From NCBI GenBank assembly GCA_018064305.1, contig JAGHVP010000138.1, positions 1 through 13,479 on the forward strand: a stretch of 13,479 nt of DNA. The letters run 5' to 3'. This DNA is from Candidatus Equibacterium intestinale (GTDB lineage Bacteria; Bacteroidota; Bacteroidia; Bacteroidales; UBA932). A program made the position numbers and the translations under genes. The notes under the pieces were generated by a model. It did no database searches and was not told the origin of the DNA. It saw nothing but the letters and a program-made list of their open reading frames with translations. Below are positions 8,501 through 13,479 of this stretch, piece after piece (position 1 is the first letter of the stretch; each line of letters starts with the position of its first letter).

Positions 8501-8760
8501 TTGTCTTTCGAAGTGGAGGTCATCTCTTTGAGGTGGTCCACAGAGTTGAGGCTGTTCTCTACCAGCTTGGTGACGTTGGTTTCTATTTCGGCAGCGCTCG
8601 CACCGGGATAGGTGGTAAGCACTGTTACAAACGGAGGATCCATCTCCGGGAACCGGTCAATAGGCAGCTTGGAGAAGCCGAATATGCCTATGATGATCAC
8701 CGCCACGAATATCAGCAGTGTGGTGACCGGTTTGTTTATCGCTGTTTTATATATACTCAT
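5581..8760 (-). CDS. RND efflux pump permease (AcrB/HAE1 family)
   Basis: The 1059-residue protein has the usual length and layout of a proton-driven RND pump of the inner membrane. There is one transmembrane helix at about 10-30, a large periplasmic porter/docking half (about 40-330), helices 2-6 at about 335-490, helix 7 at about 537-556, a second periplasmic half, and helices 8-12 at about 872-1035. The proton relay is present: adjacent Asp400-Asp401 in GMVVDDAIVVLEN of helix 4 and Lys944 in VVKNGIVLVDYIN of helix 10. The N-terminal FSKLPIDRFPEMDPPFVTV segment is typical of the drug-efflux branch; the CusA-type methionine signature was not noticed. It is followed at 4 nt by the PII-like gene and preceded by its adaptor and channel genes. 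Substrates cannot be read from the sequence. Confidence 0.96.
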   Translation of the reverse strand: MSIYKTAINKPVTTLLIFVAVIIIGIFGFSKLPIDRFPEMDPPFVTVLTTYPGASAAEIETNVTKLVENSLNSVDHLKEMTSTSKDNYSMVMLEMEWGTDLSEVMNDIRSYVDMLKDNLPSGCMNPYIFKFSSSAMPIMGYAITAKESYAGLEKILNDEVIPQLNRVDGIGNISVSGAPDRYVYVDIDQQKLDAFGIPLETIGTAISSNNLNLSSGVVKMDREQYNLEVRSEYAESREIEDIVVTVTPLGQKVFVKDVATVRDTIKDLSMDEKINGRDGVRMMITKQSGANTVQICRDAQKEMAKIQKGLPSDIDVQMLFDSSEEIQDSINSLEESILYALLFVVLVVFFFLGKWRATLIISVTIPIALIAGFIYLWATGSSLNIISLCSLTVAIGMVVDDAIVVLENITKHIERGSNPREAAIYATNEVWVSVIATTLVIAAVFIPLTMLKGIAGILFKELGWIVTIVVSVSTIVAISLTPMLSSKLLKARKVKVDEKGHLVDCEKNDGWYQKYVVGLLDKIDNAYARLLRFCLSHKAATLIVALAVFIVSLLPAINGKIGTDFMQQTDNGRLSVNIELQNGTRIEQTLKTARALEARIKELVPEMERIATTAGTNDNSGASAIFAGSTTNNTISMTIVCNKKNERERSIFEIAEVIRGELAQYPEIVTSSCAVSGGMGNSSSTVDVEIYGYDFDETNIAATEIRNAIKNNVKGARDVIISRAKDRPELKITVDKEKASALGLSSATVSTYVRNRVSGQTVGYLKEDGDEYDIVVRLKEEDRNSLSDIIDMSIPTPTGKIVKLGEVATVEDYFAPPTIERKNRQRYVKVSVTPYKVSLGELAAQIEGAMTQVSLPNTVNTVLAGDYEDQQKTFGDMIGLILLVIMLVYVVMASQFESFSKPFIIMMSLPFALTGVILALWITNTSLDLIGALGVIMLVGIVVKNGIVLVDYINLMRDRGYDLKEAIALSGRSRLRPVLMTALTTVLGMVPMALSNGEGSEMWRPMGIVVIGGLLVSTFITLIVVPVFYAVLCRNSERAEQEKKRKEYIFMQLSTDEEE

Positions 8761-8770
8761 CTCTTATCCT

Positions 8771-9793
8771 CTAGAAAGTTTTGGCAACATTCAGTTTCGA
8801 ACCGTCCACAAGTTTCTCTGCACCTGTGGTGATGACTTCAGCACCTTCCACGATCTCGTCGGCCACAACTTCGATCATATCGTCGAAACGCTGGCCCACT
8901 GTCACGAACACGCGTTTTGCCACGCCGCCGTCGTTGAGATATACATAGCGCTCGTTAGAGCCCACCATCTTCTGGACAGACTGGTAGGGCACAAGCATTG
9001 CGGTGTCCTGACCAAGTTCGAGTGCAGTGTGGACATACATACCGGGGCGGAGTCTCTCACCGCTGTTGGGGATGCGCACCTTGATAGAGAATGTGTGGCT
9101 GGCAGCATCCACTGTGGGATAGACCACCTCTACTGTAGCGGGGAACACCTCGTCGGGATAGATGTCAGACTTGACGTCTACCTTCATGCCTGCCTTCACC
9201 ACCGGATAATATGTCTCGGGGATGTTTGCAAGTGCCTTCAGCACGCTGAGCTGGGTAAGCTCGAGAATGGGCTGCTGGCCGCCGTATAGCTCGCCGTCCT
9301 CGTAGTACTTGGCTGAAATTACACCGCCGAACTCTGCCTTCACGAATGTGTTGGCCTCGAGGAATACCATGTTTTCCTTTGTCTGGTCGTAGCTGAGCTT
9401 GGTCTTGTCGTAGGTCTGCTGTGAAACAGCACCAGAACCTACAAGCGCCTCCATGCGGCTGAGCTCGAGCTCGAGGTTGGTGTAGGTGAGCTTGGTGGTG
9501 TTGTACTGCTGCTGGTCCATCCTCACAAGATTCTGGCCGCGGCCCACGCGTGAGCCCACTTCAACATATATATGCTCGATATGTCCCGTTACGCTGGGAG
9601 CTACGCTCATCTTCTGGTAGCCCTGGAGGACTGTTGATACATCAATTGTGCGGTCTACCTGCTGAGGGTGGAGGATTGTGGTCTCGACCAGCTCCTGGCG
9701 CTCTGCCACCGCTGCCTTCTCTTCTGTTCCGGGCTTGCAACCTGTGGCTGATATCACTGCCACACAAGCCATCAATAATGCAATCTTTTTCAT
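8771..9793 (-). CDS. RND periplasmic adaptor subunit (membrane fusion protein)
   Basis: A 340-residue lipoprotein: MKKIALLM, a hydrophobic segment and a lipobox ATGC put the acylated Cys at 19. After it come a beta-barrel strand, the split lipoyl domain (SVAPSVTGHIEHIYVEVGSRV near 63-83 and the matching half KAEFGGVISAKYYEDG at about 152-167), and a short helical hairpin between them (about 95-145, Gln/Leu/Lys rich). Then follow the beta-barrel and membrane-proximal domains with RLRPGMYV. This is the HlyD/AcrA architecture that links the RND pump to the outer-membrane channel. The short hairpin is typical of small Bacteroidota adaptors. Spacing is 12 nt from the channel gene and 10 nt to the pump gene, so the three form one operon. 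Confidence 0.95.
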   Translation of the reverse strand: MKKIALLMACVAVISATGCKPGTEEKAAVAERQELVETTILHPQQVDRTIDVSTVLQGYQKMSVAPSVTGHIEHIYVEVGSRVGRGQNLVRMDQQQYNTTKLTYTNLELELSRMEALVGSGAVSQQTYDKTKLSYDQTKENMVFLEANTFVKAEFGGVISAKYYEDGELYGGQQPILELTQLSVLKALANIPETYYPVVKAGMKVDVKSDIYPDEVFPATVEVVYPTVDAASHTFSIKVRIPNSGERLRPGMYVHTALELGQDTAMLVPYQSVQKMVGSNERYVYLNDGGVAKRVFVTVGQRFDDMIEVVADEIVEGAEVITTGAEKLVDGSKLNVAKTF

Positions 9794-9805
9794 TATATAT
9801 GTCTT

Positions 9806-11122
9806 CTATTTTTTGTTCAAAAGTTTTTCAAGTTCTATCTGGGCGTTGACGAATTGAAGTATCGCCTGGATGTAGTTGCTCTGCGCGCCGATAAGCTCTG
9901 TACCAGACTGGGTGAGCTCCATTGCAGAGGCATATCCCTGCTCGAATTTCTTAGAGACATTGTCAAACACTCTCTGTGTCACGTCCATGTTCTTGAGCTG
10001 GGCGTTGTAGGTGTCGTATGCCGAGCTGAGGTTGTAGCAAAGCTGGCGGTGCTGCACCAGAAGGGCCTTTTCGGTGTTGCTCAGGGTGTTGAGCGACTTC
10101 TGGTAGGCATCGCGCGCCGCGTTGATGTTCATATTGGACTTGAGGCTGGTGAAGAGAGGGATGGTGAGCGTTGCTCCGATCATGTTGGGAGGTGTCATGT
10201 TCATTGTCTTCTCGTCACTCAGATACATCTTGTGGCTGTACTGGTGGTACGCTGCCAGTGTAGGGGTTGTGGCCAGCTTGGCTGCAGCGAGCTGCTTCTT
10301 GCCAAGCGCGGCGTTCTGCTCTGCCAGCTGGTAGCCGTAGTTGTTGCGGACATCGAAATCCTCTGTGAGGAGCAGCAGGAAATCATCGATGGCCATAAGG
10401 TCTTCAAGCTTGTCGGTGAGCACTATCTCTGAATCCACGTCAAGGTCAAGCTGGAGACGGAGTGAGTTGTAAACCATCTCGAGAGAGCGCTTGTTGCTTG
10501 CCACGCTGTTTTCAAGCTGCGCCACCTGCACTGCAATCTGGTCTGCTGCGGTCTGCTCTGCCGCACCCACCCTTACAGAGGTCATGGTCATATCATAGAG
10601 CCTGTTGAGATTTTCCAGATTGAGGTTGAGGAGCTCGAGTACCTCCTGTGATACCAGGGCCGAATAGTATAATGTCTTCACCTGGGTGGTGATGTCCTGC
10701 TCTGACTGCTTCAGGTTGATATCTGACATCACTTTCGAGATTTCGCTGATCTGTGCCGCCACGAACAGAGGGCCTCCGAACGCCAGCGAAGTGCGTACAC
10801 CTGTGTTGATGTATGGAGGCATGGCGATAGTCATTCCTCCGAGGTCCATCTTATAGCCGAGGAAATCGGAATATTCTCCCGATGCAGAAACCTGCGGGAG
10901 CATCTCTGCTATCGCAGCCCATTTCTTTGCCTTTGCAGCCTTTACGTCCAATGCAGCGTTGGCAAGTGTGATGTTGCGGTCAACAGCCATCTGCTGCGCT
11001 TCTTCCAAGGAGAGGGACAGAGTCTCCTGCTCCTGTGCGAAAACACTTGTGGAAAGCGCTCCGCAGAGGAGGAATGCGCCTGCCGACAAGATAACTCTAC
11101 TGATGATTCTATGCATGTTCAT
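9806..11122 (-). CDS. TolC-family outer-membrane efflux channel
   Basis: The 438-residue protein has a signal peptide (cleavage expected after VFA at residue 29) and the repeated helix-rich outer-membrane efflux domain. The first repeat opens with LSLSLEEAQQMAVDRNITLANAALD-like sequence and AAKAKKWAAIAEMLPQVSASGEY; the second opens with NNYGYQLAEQNAALGKKQLAAAKLATTPTLAAYHQY. Each carries the long alpha-barrel helices and the short strands that form the outer-membrane barrel. It ends FVNAQIELEKLLNKK, a usual TolC-family end. It is first in the efflux operon. Two start codons are possible, Met1 at 11122 and Met3 at 11116; both preserve the signal peptide. The gene begins 63 nt after the DAHP synthase/chorismate mutase stop, so co-transcription with that gene is not excluded. 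Confidence 0.95.
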   Translation of the reverse strand: MNMHRIISRVILSAGAFLLCGALSTSVFAQEQETLSLSLEEAQQMAVDRNITLANAALDVKAAKAKKWAAIAEMLPQVSASGEYSDFLGYKMDLGGMTIAMPPYINTGVRTSLAFGGPLFVAAQISEISKVMSDINLKQSEQDITTQVKTLYYSALVSQEVLELLNLNLENLNRLYDMTMTSVRVGAAEQTAADQIAVQVAQLENSVASNKRSLEMVYNSLRLQLDLDVDSEIVLTDKLEDLMAIDDFLLLLTEDFDVRNNYGYQLAEQNAALGKKQLAAAKLATTPTLAAYHQYSHKMYLSDEKTMNMTPPNMIGATLTIPLFTSLKSNMNINAARDAYQKSLNTLSNTEKALLVQHRQLCYNLSSAYDTYNAQLKNMDVTQRVFDNVSKKFEQGYASAMELTQSGTELIGAQSNYIQAILQFVNAQIELEKLLNKK

Positions 11123-11130
11123 ATAATTTT

Positions 11131-11150
11131 GGCAAAATTAATATTTTGCC
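11131..11150. promoter_or_regulatory. 8-4-8 inverted repeat at the efflux operon promoter
   Basis: GGCAAAAT and ATTTTGCC form perfect 8-bp arms around TAAT, 8 nt upstream of the TolC start codon. On the minus strand the left arm and centre contain TAATTTTG (11140-11133), a match to the Bacteroidetes -7 TAnnTTTG element, so a bound regulator would block RNA polymerase. No TTG lies at the usual 19-nt distance (the nearest is at 23), so the promoter part is uncertain. A dimeric repressor operator is the simplest reading. No regulator gene is present in the window. A small mRNA hairpin is less likely, since the stem is AT-rich. Confidence 0.5.
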
Positions 11151-11185
11151 GCAATGAACGTGCCAAAGATGTGCGGAAAACGTGA

Positions 11186-12208
11186 TTAAAGTTGCTCCTC
11201 CACCGATTTTTCATGAATCAGACGGAAAACCTCCTCTGCGAAATCAGGATCCAGCCCCGCTCCCGCAGCCTCTTTCCTGCATGCTTCCAGCAACTTGTCG
11301 TAGCGGTCGCTTACAAAAACCGGAATAGAGCTGGCTTTCTTGATGCCGCCGATCTTTCTCGAAACCTCCATGCGCTGCGCCAGAAGCGCTATCAGACTCG
11401 TATCGATTTTGTCAATCTCTTCACGGAACACTGCCATTTCTGCAGTTGCTGCCACAGGTCCGCGCCTGCTGATACGCCGCAGGATCTCACCCAGACGGGC
11501 CGGGGTGATCTGCTGTGCCGCATCGCTCCTGGCCTCTTCAGGCCGGCAGTGCGCCTCTACGAACAGTCCGTCGAAGTTGAGTGCCACCGCCTTGTCTACA
11601 AGGTCTTCAACAAGGGCCGCCCTTCCTGCAATATGGCTCGGGTCGCAGAGCAGCCTGAGTTCGGGATGGCGCCGCTTCATCTCCATAGGGATGCTCCAGA
11701 TGGGGCTGTTACGGTAGATTGAATCTTGATATGTATAAAAGCCCCTGTGTATCAGGATAATATCAGCAAGGCCCGCATTTGTGAGACGGTCAAGCGCGCC
11801 GCACCATAGATTGATGTCGGGGGTGATGGGGTTTTTCAGAAGTATGGTATGGCCGCAGCCTTTGAGAGCATCGGCAAGCTGCTGGGTGGCAAACGGGTCG
11901 GTGACGGTGCGGGCCCCTATCCAGAGACAGTCTATTCCTGCCTTGAGGGCTGCTTCGGCATGAGCCGGAGTGGCCACCTCGACGGCAGTTTTCAAGCCGT
12001 AGGTACGCCCGGCTTCGGCAATCCACTCAAGGGCCTGGTCACCGGCGCCTTCGTAACTGCCGGGGGAAGTGCGCGGCTTCCACGCACCGGCACGGAACTT
12101 CGTTATTCCAATGTCTGAAAGCTGGCTTGCAGTCTCCATCACCTGCTCCCTGCTTTCAGCGCTGCAGGGGCCGGCAAAGACCATATCCATATTTGCGAAA
12201 CTTTTCAT
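11186..12208 (-). CDS. bifunctional DAHP synthase / chorismate mutase
   Basis: This 340-residue fusion joins the first step of the shikimate pathway (PEP plus erythrose 4-phosphate to DAHP) to the conversion of chorismate to prephenate. Residues 1-245 are a type I-beta DAHP synthase of the KDO8P-synthase-like fold: GPCSAES at 13-19, KFRAGAWKPRTSPGSYEG at 37-54, IGAR at 97-100, LKNPITPDINLWCGALDRL at 124-142, HRGF at 154-157 and CDPSHIAG at 188-195. Residues about 258-340 are an AroQ chorismate mutase domain with Arg262, Arg279, Lys290, Arg302 and Gln339 in catalytic positions. The same fusion occurs throughout Bacteroidales, where the mutase domain can also mediate feedback. The N-terminus is shorter than in Bacteroides (GPCSAE normally follows about 25 residues). 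It is divergent from aroC across 33 nt. Confidence 0.95.
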   Translation of the reverse strand: MKSFANMDMVFAGPCSAESREQVMETASQLSDIGITKFRAGAWKPRTSPGSYEGAGDQALEWIAEAGRTYGLKTAVEVATPAHAEAALKAGIDCLWIGARTVTDPFATQQLADALKGCGHTILLKNPITPDINLWCGALDRLTNAGLADIILIHRGFYTYQDSIYRNSPIWSIPMEMKRRHPELRLLCDPSHIAGRAALVEDLVDKAVALNFDGLFVEAHCRPEEARSDAAQQITPARLGEILRRISRRGPVAATAEMAVFREEIDKIDTSLIALLAQRMEVSRKIGGIKKASSIPVFVSDRYDKLLEACRKEAAGAGLDPDFAEEVFRLIHEKSVEEQL

Positions 12209-12224
12209 AATTTTGTCAAAGGTA
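12208..12224. promoter_or_regulatory. candidate divergent promoter elements between the DAHP synthase gene and aroC
   Basis: The 33-nt gap between the two start codons is AT-rich. On the minus strand TACCTTTG (12224-12217) matches TAnnTTTG and lies 8 nt before the DAHP synthase/chorismate mutase ATG. On the plus strand TAATTTTG (12208-12215) lies 26 nt before the aroC ATG. A TTG at 19-nt spacing is not seen for either, so both rest on the -7 motif and position only. If real, the minus-strand transcript would have a nearly absent leader. Confidence 0.4.
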
Positions 12225-12241
12225 ATAATAATGATGCAATT

Positions 12242-13183
12242 ATGAACAGTTTCGGAACCGCATTCAGAGTATCAGTATTCGGCGAATCGCACGGCAGCCT
12301 TGTGGGAGTGACCCTCGACGGCGTACCTGCCGGCATCCCTCTTTCAGCAGACGATTTCAAGGCTGATATCGCCCGCAGGAGCCCTTCAGGAAGCGGTCTC
12401 GGAACTACCCGCAGGGAAGATGACCTGCCTCAGTTCGTAAGCGGAGTGTACAACGGGTTCACCACCGGGGCACCGCTTACCATAACATTTGAAAACAAAG
12501 ACTGCCGGAGCGGTGACTACGAGGCATTCAAGGATATGCCCCGTCCGGGCCATGCCGATTACGTGGCTGGTATCAAGTACGGCGGATACGCCGACATGCG
12601 CGGCAGCGGGCACTTCTCGGGCCGCCTCACCCTTCCCCTTGTTGCCGCAGGAGTGGTGGCCAAGAAAATCCTTGGTCCGGCATACAGCTTCTCATCATAC
12701 GCCGAAGTTCACGAAGAGCTGCTTGAAGAGGGCGATTCCGTAGGAGGCACAGTCTACTGCATCTGCACAGGTGCGCCGGCCGGGCTGGGCGAGCCCTTTT
12801 TCGACAGTGTGGAATCGATGGTGGCCCATCTGGCCTTCTCAATCCCGGGAGTGCGCGGTGTAGAGTTCGGCGACGGTTTTGCAGCCGCCGAGATGAAGGG
12901 AAGCGAGCACAACGACCCCATTGTAGACGAGGCCGGGCACACCATGCGCAACGCTTCGGGAGGCGTGAACGGAGGCATCACGAACGGCAATTCCATCTGC
13001 TTTGCAATGGCAGTGAAGCCCACAAGCAGCATTGCGGCCGCGCAGCAGACATTCAATTTTGCAAAGGGCGGGATGGACACCCTAGAAATCAAGGGGCGCC
13101 ACGACCGCTGTATAGCAAAACGCTGCCCCGTGATTGCCGAGGCAGCGCTTGCTATAGCATTGGCTGATCTTTCTTTAAGATAG
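12242..13183 (+). CDS. aroC: chorismate synthase, short form
   Basis: AroC converts EPSP to chorismate using reduced FMN, the last step of the shikimate pathway. The protein shows FGESHG (residues 13-18), GRHD near the end (285-288), RPGHADY (101-107), the block GSGHFSGRLT (121-130) in place of the usual GGGRSSARET, PAGLGEPFFDSVES (179-192) and GGITNG (244-249). The catalytic histidines (17 and 104) and the C-terminal Asp288 are present. At 313 residues it is about 40-50 shorter than usual. The loss is internal: KKIL (141-144) is followed after about 20 residues by EGDSVGG, where homologues have some 60. The sequence after GRHD reads RCIAKRCPV rather than the usual PCIVPRAVPV. The frame is intact throughout and neighbouring motifs are well kept, so the gene appears functional. 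Confidence 0.95.
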   Translation: MNSFGTAFRVSVFGESHGSLVGVTLDGVPAGIPLSADDFKADIARRSPSGSGLGTTRREDDLPQFVSGVYNGFTTGAPLTITFENKDCRSGDYEAFKDMPRPGHADYVAGIKYGGYADMRGSGHFSGRLTLPLVAAGVVAKKILGPAYSFSSYAEVHEELLEEGDSVGGTVYCICTGAPAGLGEPFFDSVESMVAHLAFSIPGVRGVEFGDGFAAAEMKGSEHNDPIVDEAGHTMRNASGGVNGGITNGNSICFAMAVKPTSSIAAAQQTFNFAKGGMDTLEIKGRHDRCIAKRCPVIAEAALAIALADLSLR

Positions 13184-13202
13184 CTTTCGTCAGGCTGCTT
13201 AG

Positions 13203-13225
13203 GCATATCAGGACTCCAGATATGC
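13203..13225 (+). repeat. hairpin after aroC
   Basis: GCATATC (13203-13209) and GATATGC (13219-13225) are perfect 7-bp inverted arms. Inside, after an A-A mismatch, GG pairs with CC around a 3-nt loop. It starts 20 nt after the aroC stop codon. No T-run follows, so it is not a textbook rho-independent terminator; it may be a 3' mRNA-stabilising or rho-assisted end. Confidence 0.45.
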
Positions 13226-13256
13226 TGAGGGACGTTAAACGATTGAGTTCTGATTC

Positions 13257-13291
13257 AAAAAAAGGCCCGGATCCGACATGGGAACCGGGCT
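13257..13291 (-). terminator. rho-independent terminator of the right-edge minus-strand gene
   Basis: GCCCGG (13265-13270) pairs with CCGGGC (13285-13290), and after one A-A mismatch TCC pairs with GGA. On the minus strand this stem is followed immediately by seven T residues (13263-13257 read in reverse). The orientation fits a transcript coming from the hydrolase-like gene at the right edge, whose stop is 32 nt upstream. Confidence 0.8.
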
Positions 13292-13322
13292 TCAATGTGT
13301 TCGATAAATGGGAACTTATTGA

Positions 13323-13478
13323 TTACAATAATCCGCATATTGTGTCTATTCTCAAACCTACGTCCTCTGGCCTGTCTACCAGCAATTGACCATGATTCAT
13401 TCCGGAGAACACTTCAATGTGTGCCGTTGGATCGAGACGTAAAAGATGAGATACCTGGGGTTTCGCCACAAACGATTC
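13323..13478 (-). CDS. C-terminal end of a probable alpha/beta hydrolase
   Basis: Fifty-one codons plus TAA (13325-13323) are open to the right edge; the start lies outside the window. The translation includes LLRLDPTAHIEVFSGMNHGQ and then LLVDRPEDVGLRI, ending in CGLL. A strand (HIEVFSG), then an invariant-looking NHG with a following LLVDRPEDV helix, resembles the end of alpha/beta hydrolases, where the catalytic His sits in a G-x-(N/G)-H-G turn before a helix with PE(D/E)V. The terminator at 13257-13291 in the right orientation supports a real gene. Without the nucleophile elbow the class stays open. Confidence 0.6.
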   Translation of the reverse strand, partial: ESFVAKPQVSHLLRLDPTAHIEVFSGMNHGQLLVDRPEDVGLRIDTICGLL

Positions 13479-13479
13479 C

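Noticed and set aside
8612..9289. 225-codon plus-strand frame across the pump/adaptor junction
   Set aside because: His/Cys-rich translation without family features, antisense to two well-recognised genes.
12656..12745. Frameshift or pseudogene in aroC
   Set aside because: The frame is open from ATG to stop and motifs on both sides of the gap are intact in the same frame, so an in-frame deletion is the better reading.
1..13479. Mobile elements, CRISPR arrays, tRNA or rRNA genes, riboswitches
   Set aside because: No transposase-like product, spaced direct repeats, tRNA-like cloverleaf or long structured leader was found; intergenic gaps are short and nearly all DNA is accounted for by the listed genes.

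Overview
The window reads as chromosomal DNA of a Bacteroidota member, most likely a gut-type Bacteroidales with fairly high GC. Four things point there: a RicT-GldH-TrmB gene string; a DAHP synthase fused to a C-terminal chorismate mutase of the Bacteroides kind; an RND efflux operon ending in a small protein of the Porphyromonas PG0541 type; and a promoter in front of trxA that fits the Bacteroidetes sigma consensus (TTG, 19 bp, TAnnTTTG). A Rikenellaceae/Alistipes-like host is possible, but the sequence alone does not settle it. Coding density is very high and I see no insertion sequence, phage gene, CRISPR array, tRNA or rRNA.

Layout. Positions 1-2446 (+) hold a tight operon: the 3' part of a RicT/PSP1-domain gene with a long disordered basic tail, a GldH-like lipoprotein gene overlapping it by 14 nt, and trmB starting 1 nt after the gldH stop. 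It converges on a minus-strand operon at 5216-2477: thioredoxin, a small outer-membrane beta-barrel protein, a trans-polyprenyl diphosphate synthase and an unrecognised coiled-coil lipoprotein. Its promoter lies at 5243-5272. Upstream on the same strand (11122-5283) is a complete tripartite efflux operon, TolC-like channel, periplasmic adaptor, RND pump, followed by a PII-like 97-residue protein. An 8-4-8 inverted repeat sits just before the TolC start codon.

Next comes the bifunctional DAHP synthase/chorismate mutase (minus, 12208-11186), divergent from chorismate synthase aroC (plus, 12242-13183) across only 33 nt. The pair covers the entry and exit of the chorismate pathway plus the first committed step to Phe/Tyr, so a shared control region is plausible. 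The AroC is unusually short because of an in-frame internal gap. The right end holds a hairpin after aroC, a minus-strand rho-independent terminator, and the last 51 codons of a minus-strand gene that looks like the C-terminus of an alpha/beta hydrolase.

Most of the window is recognisable housekeeping and envelope function. The points most worth a second look are the PII-like partner of the efflux pump, the shortened chorismate synthase, the palindrome at the efflux promoter, the unknown coiled-coil lipoprotein in an isoprenoid/thioredoxin operon, and the arginine-rich tail of RicT.
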